From Hermatobates lingyangjiaoensis (lineage: Eukaryota > Arthropoda > Insecta > Hemiptera > Hermatobatidae): DNA of 64,000 nucleotides. The stretch covers positions 4,419,001 through 4,483,000 of the forward strand of contig JAPFBL010000068.1 in assembly GCA_026182355.1 (NCBI GenBank). The letters are read 5' to 3'. Positions 11,735 through 24,880 of the stretch are shown here, piece by piece. The notes below the pieces were generated by a model that was given only the letters and a program-made list of their open reading frames with translations, was not told the origin of the DNA and searched no databases. The number at the start of each line of letters is the position of its first letter. Within the stretch, counting starts at the first letter, position 1. Position numbers and translations under genes: made by a program.

Positions 11735-14132
11735 GTAAGTTAAGAATTATGACTTCAATGAATTACATGACAATAATGGTCCAGAAATCGTTTGTTTGTA
11801 CTATTGTTTGCAAAACCGGACAAATACAAGGGTTACAGAATTGTTTAAAATAGATTTCGAAACAGTTTACTTTATTTATAGATAAGTATGCGTAATGTTA
11901 TACGCATACATTTTGATCAGTGTTTATATTCATTTAGGTTTTATATTTATTTTTGTTGTGAAAATGGTTCATTCATTTACCCTTTATTCTGTTGTTCAAA
12001 TTACGAGCTTTAAGTTGATTAAGAGCCATCATCAAAGCCACTATTTTCTATTGGAATAATTGTGTGACCATTAATAGTTTCTGTCTGTGAGAGTTAAAAT
12101 ATTCGTTTTTACTTCATAGATTGACTATAAAAAATGCCGATTCATTTGATATTAGGGCAGATGCTTTACAAAACATAAATTAAAAACATCTATACCAGTC
12201 CTTATAACAGAAAAAAAACAGCCAAGGTAATGTTTATGACTTTCTCTTACCTTTGTAAGGTGCCCAGTTAAATTAAATCAAATTCGACTTTTTATGTATT
12301 AACACTGTCCCTAATAGTACATAACTAAGTTTATCAAGATTGTTTTTGCACTAGGAAGGTTTGCAAGAAGCAAGAATTGAGAACCTCCCCGTCTAATTTG
12401 ATGTCATTTGGGTATTTCTATGGTGTTGAGGAACACAGAAACATATCTTTACCATACCTGTGTATATAAATATATATAACAAGATTTCATATTAAATACG
12501 TGAAATAAAAAATAGTCCTCAAACCACAGGAAGAAATTTAAAAATAGGATTAAGATCTTTCATCCAAAACAGCTTGCATTAAAGTGCGACTGTTACAAGA
12601 AGTAGATCAGTTAATATTTGAGTATTAAAACACGCTAAAAAATTCTAAACAAATTACATTTTTTAATAAAATATTCTTTAATAATAGAAAAATAATTCAA
12701 GATTTATCTTTACACATATTTAGATGAAAAACTTAGGCATTATATAATTATATGTAGTAAGATATATATATAACAAAGAATATTCTATTTTTCAGTAATG
12801 CCTTTTTTAGTTTTTAAAACTATATTGGTTCGTTTTCGAAACACCAGAAAGTATTCGGAGTTTGTTTCCTATATTATTTAAGTCCTGAATATATTAATGA
12901 AATAAAATTCAAATTCCATGCCAATCGATTACAGTTCAAGAGTTAAGACTATCTTCAATCAGTATATAACATATTTATCTTTTAACATTAATGAACAAGC
13001 AACTCCTATAATGCAGTAAAGATGTGATATTTCATTCTTAAAACTTTAAAATTTCCAGTAAATCACTTGAAAAATAATTCGGACTAGTGGGCTGCATAGA
13101 GCCCTGAAATAGTTGTTCTGAAACCTCTGGTACAGACATACACGCACTCTTACTCTATACTTCTCTCATCCTCCCTCTCTCGTCCTATGTTTATCTCCTT
13201 CATACACACATGTTACAAACATACTTTGATCCATATATCTGTGTAAAATATTTCTAGTCCATACTTCTTTACAATCTACCCTAATTAGACAACACCACCC
13301 TTGATCTCACCCTGTGTGTCCATAATGCCAGACAGCAGTCTGTCATCATAGTCAAATGTCTAGGAGACATTAAATTAGATTTCATTGCAGTTTTAAAGTT
13401 ACAAAGTAAATCCCGTGATCATTATCAAAGAAGTTTACGTTTCTGATTTAAATCTCTGCAATGTTGTAGGGACAGATAAATGTTCTCATTTTGTTATTTG
13501 TGCCTTGCATTTGATTTTATTACCTCCAGTAGTTCGATTCAAAAATTCAAAATAATAACGACTATTCAAATTGAAAAGGTAAATAATATAATTCCTTATT
13601 TCGTGTTTGAATATTACAGTATTAATTATTAGTTACTAACACAAAAAAAATCTAAAAACTGATTGTAATAAATAAATTCACACTACTTCTATCAAAGGAA
13701 TAGGAACAAAGTTGCAAGCAAAAAGGGTTTCACTATGATGGAGAACTAATTCGTAAATCTTTTCTGCACTTCAAATCGATCTATTCCATCTGAGAACCCC
13801 TGTGGTCCTATAAATTTCATATCTCGTTAGATCCCTTTTATTGAGCACTGATCCTCCTTGTTCAGAACCCAATGAAAAGTTTAAAGCTATTTGTTCTTAA
13901 CGTTTCATTGCGGGTTTGAATAACATACTTTATAACTTACTCATAGGTGTATGCCACTAGCCATATTTTATATTCACTATGTTTTTCATACCCCTATTGA
14001 TATTAATAGTTTTCTGTCATTTTAAACATAATTTTTTTATGATGTTAACGACACAATGGGTGACAATATGATCATTTTTCATTAAACTGTTTTGAATTTA
14101 GTCATGTACTAAATCTAAATCGCCTACTAATT
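11735..14132. other. AT-rich non-coding DNA with one MITE fragment
   Basis: About 12475-12560 resembles half of the palindromic repeat at 33378-33605: (TA)n, then AGATTTCATATTAAATACGTG, CAAACCACA and TAAGATCTTTCA. The rest shows no gene. A pyrimidine-rich patch with CAGACAGCAGTCTG lies at about 13130-13360. Confidence 0.45.
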
Positions 14133-14243
14133 CTAAAAATTTAAATTTTTAGTCAAACCAGGTTGATAGTTATAAAGGTGGGCACCTTTTCGCAACATCA
14201 CGAGGCCAACTAGTTCTCCAGAATCAGAAAAACAAAACAGTAC

Positions 14244-14339
14244 CGTGATGTGCACAAGACGGACCTCGCGGAAACTGACGTCGACAGCCAACAAGATGAA
14301 GGACAGAAATATAGGAGTCTTAAAAAGTCTAGTGGTCAT
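14244..14339 (-). CDS. Possible first exon with signal peptide, weakly Beat-like
   Basis: On the minus strand an ATG at 14339 opens MTTRLFKTP followed by a hydrophobic core IFLSFILLAVDVS, the layout of a secretory signal peptide, then FREVRLVHIT. A GT donor (ACG|GTACTG) at 14243 would end a 96-nt exon in phase 0. Insect Beaten-path (Beat) immunoglobulin proteins begin with a signal peptide followed by an L-R-D/N-V-R-like stretch, which the FREVRLVHI segment resembles. That is a likeness of a few residues only, and no Ig-domain exon was found downstream on this strand. The local sequence is richer in GC than its surroundings. The frame actually stays open to 14133 without splicing, and the 5' extension to 14558 is low-complexity. 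It could be a chance frame. Confidence 0.25.
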
Positions 14340-14559
14340 TGGGTAAAAGAAATTAACGACATTTACTGAGTATTTACTGATAATTAAAAATGAAGAAGTA
14401 AACGTGAAGACAAGAAAATAAGAAGTTAAAAAAAAGGAGATAATTAATGGAGTAAAAGGTGAAGGTAGGACAAAAAAAGAGAATAGTGAATTAGAGCAAA
14501 GATTGCATGTAACCGCCACTCGCCACCGCCGTGACACACGAACTGGCAAGAAAATCACG

Positions 14560-16215
14560 GGATATAGTCAAAGTCTCTCACTCGTCTCTCTCGTTCTATC
14601 TATGAGGGAAACTGCCCAAACACGGCAACGAAGTCAAGGCATTTCTCGTTGTCCAATGACCACTCCTTGTTATGACCTAATGATGAAAACTGTGGCACTG
14701 ATGGCAGAAATTCAGTAACACCAAAAATATCCAAAAACTGTCATTACCCATGACACTTTTCATAAAATAGTGATAGTTATGTCATCATTGTCATTAGATT
14801 ATGTTACAGACATTCGTGGGCCAGTCATTCTCTTGCTTTGTTTGTCCGCATGTCCATAACTAAGTTAACAAAGGTTAGTTTAGACATAAGCTCGGAGTGT
14901 TATATTCACATATCCTTCAAATCTAAAGTTAATAATACATCATAATTTACTTATTTCTACATTTCTTTTGTTTATGTTTGTTATTTTCCGTTTTATTGTT
15001 GTGTAAGTATATATTACCTTGTGTACTTCATCCTACAATTATTCTAATTTTTGATTTTCATTTGTTTGACTTTTTACTTTTACTTTTTTCGTACTCAAGT
15101 TGAAATTTCTTTTGTTTAAGTAACACATAATAATCTGGGGCTAAGATTTTTTTGTCAGGAAAGGTTTTCGTTTTTGCAAAAAGGATTAAAGGTATGAGAT
15201 AAAATGTTCATAAAAAAAGTAAAAAGTTCCTTTTTGTTTAGTTTTAAGAAATATATTTAAATAGACTCCATGATCAAAGGAAAGGTGTGAATGAAAACTA
15301 TTGTTAACCCAGAGTTAACCCCTGAGTAGGGATATTCCTCTTCTTTCAAAATTAATTAACAAACCTCAATACTTTATGGTAACGAAAACAATGTTATATG
15401 CACGAATGCTTTAGCTTAGTTTCAAATTACATTTTAGTCCTCATTATAATACATAATTATATTTCTATTATTTAATAAATTATTTATTTAGATCTCTGAA
15501 CCGAATATTTCTGTAGTTCAGTTTTAATTTTAGACAAAGCTTCTTGTGTATGAAAAAAAGGATACATTTATTTCTGTCACAAATTCCTGTAATTGATTAA
15601 TTTATTACAGATTAATTAAAAATTTGACAATATGTTTTCTATTAATGTCTGCCTGCACCATCATTAGAAAAATACTAAATTACAAGACAATTATAACACT
15701 TATAGGTAAAAGAATGACATTTAACATTAAAAGGGTTTATGTAAATATGTCGAGTTCTTTAACAATTTTTTATACACTAACAATATAAAAACGAGATAAA
15801 AAATGTGTTTGAACGTTTTCAATTCTTTTTCATTTACAAACTGAAAGAGGTGAACTCTTAATTTGGTTAAATTATTAATTATATTATTTTCCATTATGTT
15901 GAAGACCTATTCAGGTCAAATGATCTTAGATCCCATTTTAGAATTTCTACATATTCCTTCCAAAAAGTAGAAAATTAAAAAAAAAAAAGAAATATAGAAG
16001 AGGAATAAAATAAGGTATATTTGATATTGATTGGTTGATGTCAGGCAAGGCTTTGGGACATTTGACCGTCAAGCCCTGTTACTTGAATCAAACAGCAAAT
16101 GTCGCTCGACTTCTTACATTCAAATCGACTGGTAGGGCCCTGCTCGCTTTTCCTATGCCAACCCTTCTTTATTCTATCTATAGCAACATATTCATTTTAG
16201 CTATATATATATACA
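14560..16215. other. Non-coding DNA
   Basis: AT-rich with poly(A)/(T) runs. A moderately GC-rich patch at about 16035-16165 (open for 63 codons on +) carries no recognised domain and abuts the MITE cluster that begins at 16216. Confidence 0.4.
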
Positions 16216-16400
16216 CAAAACTATAGTTTATCGGGAATTGGTCAGTCCTTCAGGTTCAAATTAAACTCTTATTGCCAACGTTTCGGTCTTTTACCGAAAC
16301 GTTGGCAATAAGAGTTTAATTTGAACCTGAAGAACTTGGCAATAAGAGTTTAATTTGAACCTAAAGAACTACCCGAGTCCCGATAAACTATAGTTTTGTT
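16216..16400. repeat. Palindromic MITE, family A copy 1 (rearranged)
   Basis: Inverted-repeat element whose arms begin CAAAACTATAGTTTATCGGG and end CCCGATAAACTATAGTTTTG. It is centred on CCAACGTTTCGG / CCGAAACGTTGG. The right half contains a duplicated 34-base piece (TTGGCAATAAGAGTTTAATT… at about 16301 and 16337). It is a shortened form of the family seen in full at 19321 and 55236. No coding capacity; it could fold into a near-perfect hairpin. Confidence 0.85.
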
Positions 16401-16481
16401 TGTATTCCACGGTCGATACTTTTATCAATATTTATATATATATATTCGTGTAAATGGGCAGCAAATCTTCTTTTATACAAA

Positions 16482-16818
16482 TATCATCAAAGGCCAAAGC
16501 GGCTTCAGTGTTTACGATCTTTTTGAGAACGTGTTCCTTTCTCGTAAACACTTTACGGTGTTGCAAAGACAACTGAAAGAGTAACTCTCTCAAGGACATA
16601 ATTATGAAAACTTTTAACGAAAAAGAACTTTACTAGGTAGATCAAGCTTTCTTGCTATGACTGTAGTGCCTTCCAACTTTTCGTTAAAAGTTTTCATAAT
16701 TATGTCCTTGAGAGAGTTATTCTTTCAGTTCCTATGCAACACCGTAAAATGTTTAGGAGAAAGTAACACATTCTCAAAAAGATTGTAACACTGAAGCCGC
16801 TTTGACCTTCAATGATAT
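16482..16818. repeat. Palindromic MITE, family E
   Basis: Arms of about 140 bases (16482-16622 and 16678-16818) are inverted copies. The left arm carries AAGCGGCTTCAGTGTTTACG, TTGAGAACGTGTT, GGTGTTGCA and CTCAAGGACATAATTATG; the right arm carries the complements. The loop is about 55 bases. It is followed directly by a long (TA)n tract. No match to the other MITE families here beyond architecture. Confidence 0.85.
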
Positions 16819-16862
16819 ATATATATATATATATTTTATATATATATATATATATTTATATA

Positions 16863-16906
<44 letters not shown>

Positions 16907-16932
16907 ATATATTATTATATTATATATATATG
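16815..16932. repeat. (TA)n tract between two MITEs
   Basis: About 118 bases of imperfect TA/TATAT microsatellite joining the palindromic elements at 16482-16818 and 16931-17109. Confidence 0.95.
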
Positions 16933-17109
16933 AATTAAACAGCACAATAAAGAAATATATATTAATTACAATGCCCTAAGGCCTTTCGTTACAACATAAT
17001 CAGAGAGCTAAATGATGTTTAGATTTAGCTCTCTGATGACGTTGTAACGAAAGGCCTTAGAGCATTGTAATTAATATATATTTCCTTCTTGTGGTGTTTA
17101 ATTCATATA
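16931..17109. repeat. Palindromic MITE, family F
   Basis: Compact hairpin element. Left arm: TGAATTAAACAGCAC…, ATATTAATTACAATGCCCTA, AGGCCTTTCGTTACAAC and AGAGAGCTAAAT. Right arm: the complement, ending GTGTTTAATTCA. The loop is only about 10 bases. It is flanked by (TA)n on the left and, after a short gap, at 17142-17178 on the right. Confidence 0.85.
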
Positions 17110-17137
17110 TTATATCAAGAGTTCTTGTTGATTATTG

Positions 17138-17141
<4 letters not shown>

Positions 17142-17178
<37 letters not shown>
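17142..17178. repeat. (TA)n microsatellite
   Basis: Uninterrupted TA dinucleotide run of about 37 bases, part of the chain of TA tracts across 16.2-19.7 kb. Confidence 0.95.
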
Positions 17179-17179
<1 letters not shown>

Positions 17180-17189
17180 CTTTCTATGA

Positions 17190-17610
17190 GTTGTCCGGGG
17201 AAAGGAATATGATTTGTTGCGATGTTGACCAATGGGAGTAGAGTTGCAGGTCCATGCGTAAGGTCCCAGTTGCCCGCTGCTCAGCAAAAAGCCTTTGCGT
17301 TCTGCCAATAGGTATAGAGGTTGCACAGTCCCTCTGTGTTAAATGATGTTTGGCAGAAAACATTAGCCTCACTTTACAGTGAACTCCTGTTCCCTTTCTA
17401 TTTTTGATTTTTGTGGTGGTTGGGTGTTGTTGTTGTTTACTATTTTCTGTTACGGATATTGCTAGATTTTTAATTGATACTCTCGGTTGTTTACTGCGAA
17501 AAGCAGTTTCGTCCCTCGGAAAGGACGTTAAACTGTCGGTCCCGGGTCTGTATTCGGTATATGTTAGTTATTCGTTAAAGGTCCCTACTTCAGATTATGT
17601 TACAATGGAA
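17190..17610. other. GC-richer block of unknown nature
   Basis: A block distinctly richer in G+C than its surroundings, with GGTCCATGCGTAAGGTCCCA near 17250 and CCTCGGAAAGGACGTTAAAC near 17515 followed by a GTCGGTCCCGG stretch. The open frame at 17404-17619 (+) has no recognised domain. The sequence looks like a repeat (SINE-like or part of a LINE untranslated region), but I found no A/B box pair and no second copy in the window. Confidence 0.35.
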
Positions 17611-17619
17611 AACCATTAA

Positions 17620-18719
17620 ACTATAAAATTAATATAGATGAATATATACAATCTTATAAAGATAATTCGATTAATTTAACTCAACATCTGAATTAAGTAA
17701 TTATTCATACAACAGAAAAATTAATTAGAATTTTGCAAAAATTAATTAATTATTTTTCCTGACAGCACAACTATTAATATAAATTTTAAAATTTAGCATA
17801 ATAACAAGTAGAACTTTACAGTAAATTATTTAAAGTAAGGAGAGATTTCTTGAAAGGATTTTTTTAGAACTTTCTGAAAGAATGTAGTTTTTTTTGTAAA
17901 TGGGAAGGATTAACAACAAATAAGATCTTAAGAACCAATATTTTATTTTATATATCAAATTAAATTTTTATTTTTAGCCTCGTATTACATTACTATTAAG
18001 AAATTAAATTTCATTAGTTAAAAATTAGTTAGGTATTTAGGATTCAGTTTAGAAATATTCTATACTCAATTCTTTATTTTCAATTTGAAAAAGTAAAATA
18101 AAAGAAAAGAGAGCTAATGAATTATATAAAAGTGACCTGAAATATCAACTGTTGATAACAACCTTATTATGTTAAAATAAGTTTGAAACCGGTCCACAAA
18201 ACAAATGATTTACCTCAAACTGCTCCGAGACCAGGGTTAACAACTAATATTAAAACCTGTTTTTGTAATTTTATTATAAAAACGGAGCCCAGTTGCAGAG
18301 TTAGGGCAGATGATCAAGTACTCAAGTAGACTTTAAGGCTGCGTTCGTTGCACCGTTCCTTTCAACTGTGTGTTCAGTCTGCTGTGTTTGCTGTTCCTCG
18401 TAAGTTTCTGTCCTTCTTCTGTCTCTTTCCTTACATGTATCTCGTATATGTCTTGACTGTCCTTGTAAATATTTAGTATATCACACTTTTCTGCTTTCTT
18501 CCTGCTTTAGCCCTCCTGAATAACTTTTTTACTCACAGAATTAGTAATGTGCTTCCTTATTTTAGTACTACCGTATAACATACACTCATATCTATATTCA
18601 ACTATCAGTGAAAAGCATATATTCAGATTAATATCATAAGATACAAAATTAACATTAAAGATTAATTGTTATTATACATGATAATATATAGAGAAAAGTA
18701 ATATATATTTATATATACC
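17620..18719. other. AT-rich non-coding DNA
   Basis: No recognised gene or repeat apart from a small GC-richer spot at 18330-18410, where an arthropod-type initiator match (TTCAGTCTG) is followed about 35 bases later by a donor-like CTC|GTAAGT. Confidence 0.4.
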
Positions 18720-18724
18720 TAATC

Positions 18725-18900
18725 TTCCAAAACACAATAAACAATAAGAAAAAACGCTAAGGTCAGTTAGGATTTGACTTTGACGAAGAACGCTTGTTAC
18801 GGTTGAAAGATCTCTTTTTTTTTTTCTCATTTCTTCGTGTGATTTGGACATTGATTGTTATTTCACGTGTTTATTATGAAATTTTGTTAAATATATATAT
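18725..18900 (+). repeat. MITE family D, half copy
   Basis: Carries GACGAAGAACGCTTG, TTACGGTTGAAAGATCT, then TTGATTGTTATTTCACGTGT and a TA tail. This matches the right arm of the palindrome at 33378-33605 plus its (TA)n end. The left arm is missing. Confidence 0.75.
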
Positions 18901-18910
18901 ACATACTATT

Positions 18911-19141
18911 TCAAAATCAAAGAAGTGTAACAGAGTAAAGAAACACTTATAAACTCAAATTTTCGTGCAATCCGTCCTCAGGAGAAAAGAGAAAGGGAGA
19001 CCAAGAACGTTGTAGATGCAACGGAAAGTTACTTTCAACTTGCTTCGTCTGCCTTTCTATTTATCCTGATGATGGATTACCAAAAATTTGAGTTTGTAAG
19101 TGTGTTTCTTTACTCTGTGTGTACTCTTCTTCAATTTTGAA
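18911..19141. repeat. Palindromic MITE, family C copy 1
   Basis: Inverted arms TTCAAAATCAAAGAAGTGTA… (18911) and …ACTCTTCTTCAATTTTGAA (19141). They include AAGTGTAACAGAGTAAAG / CTTTACTCTGTGTGTACT and AAACTCAAATTTTCGTG / CAAAAATTTGAGTTTG. The internal part has CCTCAGGAGAAAAGAGAAAG and CCTGATGATGG. Half copies lie at 58856-58990 and fragments at 21214-21262 and 55035-55080. Confidence 0.8.
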
Positions 19142-19185
19142 CTCGTATTGTGTCCAGTTTGGATCGTCATTCCGTTTATTAAGTG

Positions 19186-19269
19186 AATATATATATATAT
19201 ATATATATCGAAATCGAAATATAGTAGTGAGTTCAGTGGTTTCCTTTCTATGTGTTCTTTTTTAAATTC

Positions 19270-19310
<41 letters not shown>

Positions 19311-19314
19311 AATT
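19186..19314. repeat. Two (TA)n tracts
   Basis: (TA)n at 19186-19209 and at 19273-19314, the second running straight into the family A MITE that begins at 19321. Confidence 0.95.
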
Positions 19315-19320
19315 ATATAT

Positions 19321-19655
19321 ACAAAATTAAAGTTTCTCAGGACTCGGTCAGTTCTTCAGGTTCAAATTAAACTCTCATTGCCAATGTTTCGGTTTTTATT
19401 TAAAACCTTTTTAATAGGCAAATGTATAAAATTTTTGAAACAGAAAAACTAAGTAATAAATTAGAAATTATTTTAAAAAGAAAAATAGTCTGTGGATTTC
19501 AACAACAACTGTGTAGTTTAAATGAACTCGTGACACAAAAAAATGTATACTTCTGTCTTTGAAAAAGGTTTTAAATAAAAACCGAAACGTTGTTCAATGA
19601 TAGTTTAATTTGAACCTGAAGAACTGCCCGAGTCCTGATAAACTTTAATTTTGTT
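19321..19655. repeat. Palindromic MITE, family A copy 2
   Basis: 335-base element. Left arm: AAAGTTTCTCAGGACTCGG, CAGTTCTTCAGGTTCAAATT, ATTTAAAACCTTTTTAATAG. The right arm mirrors it, with AAAAGGTTTTAAATAAAAAC, CCGAAACGTTG and GAACTGCCCGAGTCCTGA. The centre is partly non-palindromic. (TA)n tracts flank both sides (19273-19314 and 19669-19711). Confidence 0.9.
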
Positions 19656-19666
19656 TCTGTTATCAA

Positions 19667-19668
<2 letters not shown>

Positions 19669-19710
<42 letters not shown>

Positions 19711-19711
19711 A
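19669..19711. repeat. (TA)n microsatellite
   Basis: TA dinucleotide run immediately right of the family A element. Confidence 0.95.
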
Positions 19712-21201
<1,490 letters not shown>

Positions 21202-21213
21202 CTACTGATAATG

Positions 21214-21262
21214 GTGAAAACTAAAATTTGAGACTGTAAGTGTCAGTGTTCCCTTATTTGTT
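21214..21262 (+). repeat. Family C MITE fragment
   Basis: AAAATTTGAGACTGTAAGTGT followed by a CCCTTATTTGTTGTGTATCTT-like end matches the right terminus of the palindrome at 18911-19141. Confidence 0.6.
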
Positions 21263-21799
21263 GTGTATCTTCTGACATATTGTAGTATATACATATCTAA
21301 ATCACAGTGGGGAATCATGAATTTGAATTAAGATCTTTCGACCTGATTACTGGTCCTGATGAATAATCACGTGGCTCTATAGAGGACCACAGGGCTCGCA
21401 GCACTTGGTCCAAAGAACTTATCACTAAATCTCATTTCACGATTATTTATTATACTTAGACATTCATTTTTATTCTCCATATTTATTACCTAATATTATT
21501 ATTTTTTTACATAAAAATCATGTGAATATACATTCCTCTAAAATTTTAGATCATCCTTTGTTTATCAAATTTATTAAATTATAGTCTATATTTCGCCTCC
21601 CTCTGATTTTGCGTTTTTTCAAGATGTATAATTCAAGATGTTTAACATTATATGATAGCATGTTTCCGATATGTTTCGTGTGGACTCTAATTTGGCTAAT
21701 GAAGTAGTTTATTAAAATAGTCTTTGACTAATTTTCAGAGCAAGTATTGAAGAATTTCTTTTCCTAATAGTGACTTAAATTAGTATTGTTGCTATTAAT

Positions 21800-22080
21800 C
21801 CATTGTCTTTTTTTAACCTTTTGATATATATATATATATATATGAGTGTGTGTAGAAAAATCACAATAAAAAAGACACTTGGGGCAAACAATGAAGTTTA
21901 CATCAAGAGGAAAAAGGAAAATAGTATGACATACTGTTGACATAAATAGTAGACATGAAGTGAAACGCCTCAGAGCATTTATTTCTATTGTTTTCCTTTT
22001 TCCTTGAGATTTAAATTCCATATATATAACATAACATAATGATTAATATGTATATATATCAAAAAGTTAAAAAAGGAACA
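21800..22080. repeat. Inverted pair around TA tracts
   Basis: CTTTTTTTAACCTTTTGATATATATA at 21808-21833 is inverted at about 22053-22078 (ATATATCAAAAAGTTAAAAAAGG), with about 220 unrelated bases between. Looks like another hairpin element or two facing half copies, again tied to TA tracts. Confidence 0.6.
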
Positions 22081-22639
22081 TGGAAAAACAACAACAAGAC
22101 TCACTTCAACTTTTTGACCTCGCTTCATCATGAGAAGATGAAGTCTACTGGAAGAATCTGCAGAAGACTAGAGACATGCCAGAAACACTCTAATTCTGTT
22201 AAACGTCAAAACAAAAAATGAAAAAATTATTGAGACATTTATCAAAATAATGTCTTGTATTTAATGATACATAAGTAAAAATATTCACTGTCTGAAAATT
22301 AAAACGAATTCATTTGGACAATTTGTTAGTTTTCTAGGTTTAAAATAAACTTCATACCCCACATTTGGCATTATTTAAATTTTTCATTTTAAAATTCAGT
22401 AATTATAAAGTAGTGACAAATATTTTAAATAATTTCAAAACCTTGCCAACAGAAATTTGACCTAAACCTAAAAAATAGCTAATCCTAAATTGTTTTTATA
22501 TTTATATAAATATGTATAATTATATTAAATAATACGATATTTCTATTCTATTGAAATTTAGTTCGTTTGAAGTATATAATAGATTTAAATAAAGTTGAAG
22601 CTTGTTTGCGATTTGTTTTTCACAAAATTGAATAATTGT

Positions 22640-22830
22640 TTCAGAGAGGAGGATATTGGGCGAGTAAGCGAGTACCCTCCAGGATGGGGTAGGAGATCTT
22701 ACCAAGGGCCACCTCGGGACGCCTGGGCTAGAAGACGTCGGCGGAAACCCAACTCCCTTTAGGGAAGGCCTCAGTGTCCCACCAGCTAATTGTTCAGGAC
22801 ACGCCAACCATTAGCGGCTGTCGGTGATTC
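22640..22830. other. GC-rich block of unknown nature
   Basis: An isolated GC-rich block in AT-rich DNA. It contains GAGTACCCTCCAGGATGGGG, GGGCCACCTCGGGACGCC and GTCGGCGGAAACCC followed by CAACTCCCTTTAGGG. On the minus strand it is open (peptide motif KGVGFPPTSSSPGVPRWPL), but I recognise no domain. It could be a transposon untranslated region, a SINE-like element without visible promoter boxes, or a host exon. Confidence 0.35.
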
Positions 22831-24880
22831 TTACGATTCTCCTAAACAGTCTTTAAGTCATCTCTAATTCTCCGGAGAAAAATTAGATTTCGTATCATTA
22901 TAGCTGAGCAATCAGTTGTTACGTTGTACTTACTAATAATGCAAAAAGTCAAAAAACTGAAAAAATTCCATATTAACCAAGGTTTTATGAAATTAACACG
23001 TGCTTTTCTTTCTCAAGCCACATCTACAAAACAAATTACATGGACTAAATTATAATAAATAAGAGAAAATGAAAATTTAAAATTAATTTTCCGTTACAAA
23101 GTGAAATATTAAAATTCAATTAATTATGAACAGTATCATTAAGATGGTAATGACAGTGATCAGGGAAGCAGTGGCATTGAACCCTTTTAAACGAAAACAT
23201 TTTTTCTGAATGGATAGATTTATATTCTGTCCATAGAAAGTCGCGCACAACATGATTTGCTTTCCACTAAAACTTATTCTTCTCCGAAGAGCCAATACCG
23301 ATCCTAAATCGAAGTCCTAAATTCACCAGTACTGAAGTTAATTAATAGCAGAGAATTATAGGGCCGAAATCAGCGATCTATGTCCTCTTCGAGGGACGTG
23401 GTGTACAAAAGTTTTCCATCTTCCATTTGAAGGCCTAAGAATTACATAACCGCTTATCTGAAGTGAAAAAGTTTGGAGACTGCTTAAGTACAAATACGGG
23501 GATGATGAAATAATTTAAAAACACAATATATCATGGAAATAGAAGAGATAAAACTTATATGAATTGTGTAGAAGTTTATGGATAATTTAAGATTCACAAA
23601 TAGGAGGTAAAATTTCGTGTATGTAAAACCAGCTTGCTATTTTCATAAACACCTTTTATACCAAATAGTTCCTACTCTTGCTTTCCTGAGGAGCAGGTAT
23701 GCAATCGTATATTTCAATTTACCAACTGCAAATTGTTAAACCGTGATACCCAAGGTAAATATTTATATTTGAATCCTCGAATTAGTGTAGTGTTTGCACT
23801 CCGATTCACGAGAGCATTGATTCCAACGTCAAATTAATCCACAGACGACTGGTCAGTTGTTGCACGGTTTATTTTGCATTTAAAGTCACTCTTTAATTTG
23901 GGTTCCATTTCACTTCTGTTTGTTTTCTTTCAGTTGTTATTTCTCCTCAAAGCAATCTAAAGCTAATCTTTGTTTATGTTAACAATTACAGGTTACTGTA
24001 AACGTCTTTGAAACATCTATTGGTTTTTATTTTATAAGTTATTTGTAAAATACCTAAGATCCTAAGTTCGCTAAAACAATTTTATTAAAATGCTGATTTC
24101 AATGTACATTAAATAATGTTTCAGTTTGTATCTGTAATAACAATCAATTTTTTTTGAAATGGTATGTTTCTATAATGTATCTTGTAGATGTCACCTGAGC
24201 TTTGAATTCTGTGTTCGAAACTAGCAGTTTTCATGAAACCTCTAATATGTGGAAACTTTTTCTTTGACTTTTCGCTATATATATTTTCTCATATCTTGTA
24301 ATATGCAGATTTTAATGACTTATGTTAGTCACTAACAAGTCGTAGACATTGGCACTCAGTCTAAATCCTCTAGCAGCCTGTAGTTCCCTTTGCCTCTCTT
24401 CAAAGTAGGCGTTTCGTCGCTAACACGAGAGCAAGCCACCATTCTTCTCTAGTAATTACCGGCAGCTGCTAGCTTTTCCCTCTCCAACACATCCTCTAAA
24501 CTGTACATAACACATTTATAAATAAACACCTATTCACTTTTTCAACTAATATTTTTATACAATTATGATGTTAGAAAGTTTAATAAATTTAAATTTAAAC
24601 TCATGAATAAAATCATCGATTTCTTAGACAGTGGTTTCCAAAAAAAATGTTACATAATTTTGGAAGCTGTGCATTCTATAAATGTAATAAAAAAAATAAA
24701 TTTCCCACCTAAAATAACAACAATATATCCTAGGACTTTGGTTTCGGCTATAATTGGAAGTTTTTAAATCGCATCAAAGTTAAAAAAAGGAGAGGACATC
24801 TTTAACTTATATTATTACTGGATAAAGCTTACAGCTCTAAATAAACTAAGGATGACAATGGTTGGACTGGAGATGTAGAT
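22831..24880. other. AT-rich non-coding DNA
   Basis: No recognised gene or element. Slightly GC-richer patches at 23150-23440 and 24340-24490 have no open frame of note. Confidence 0.4.
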
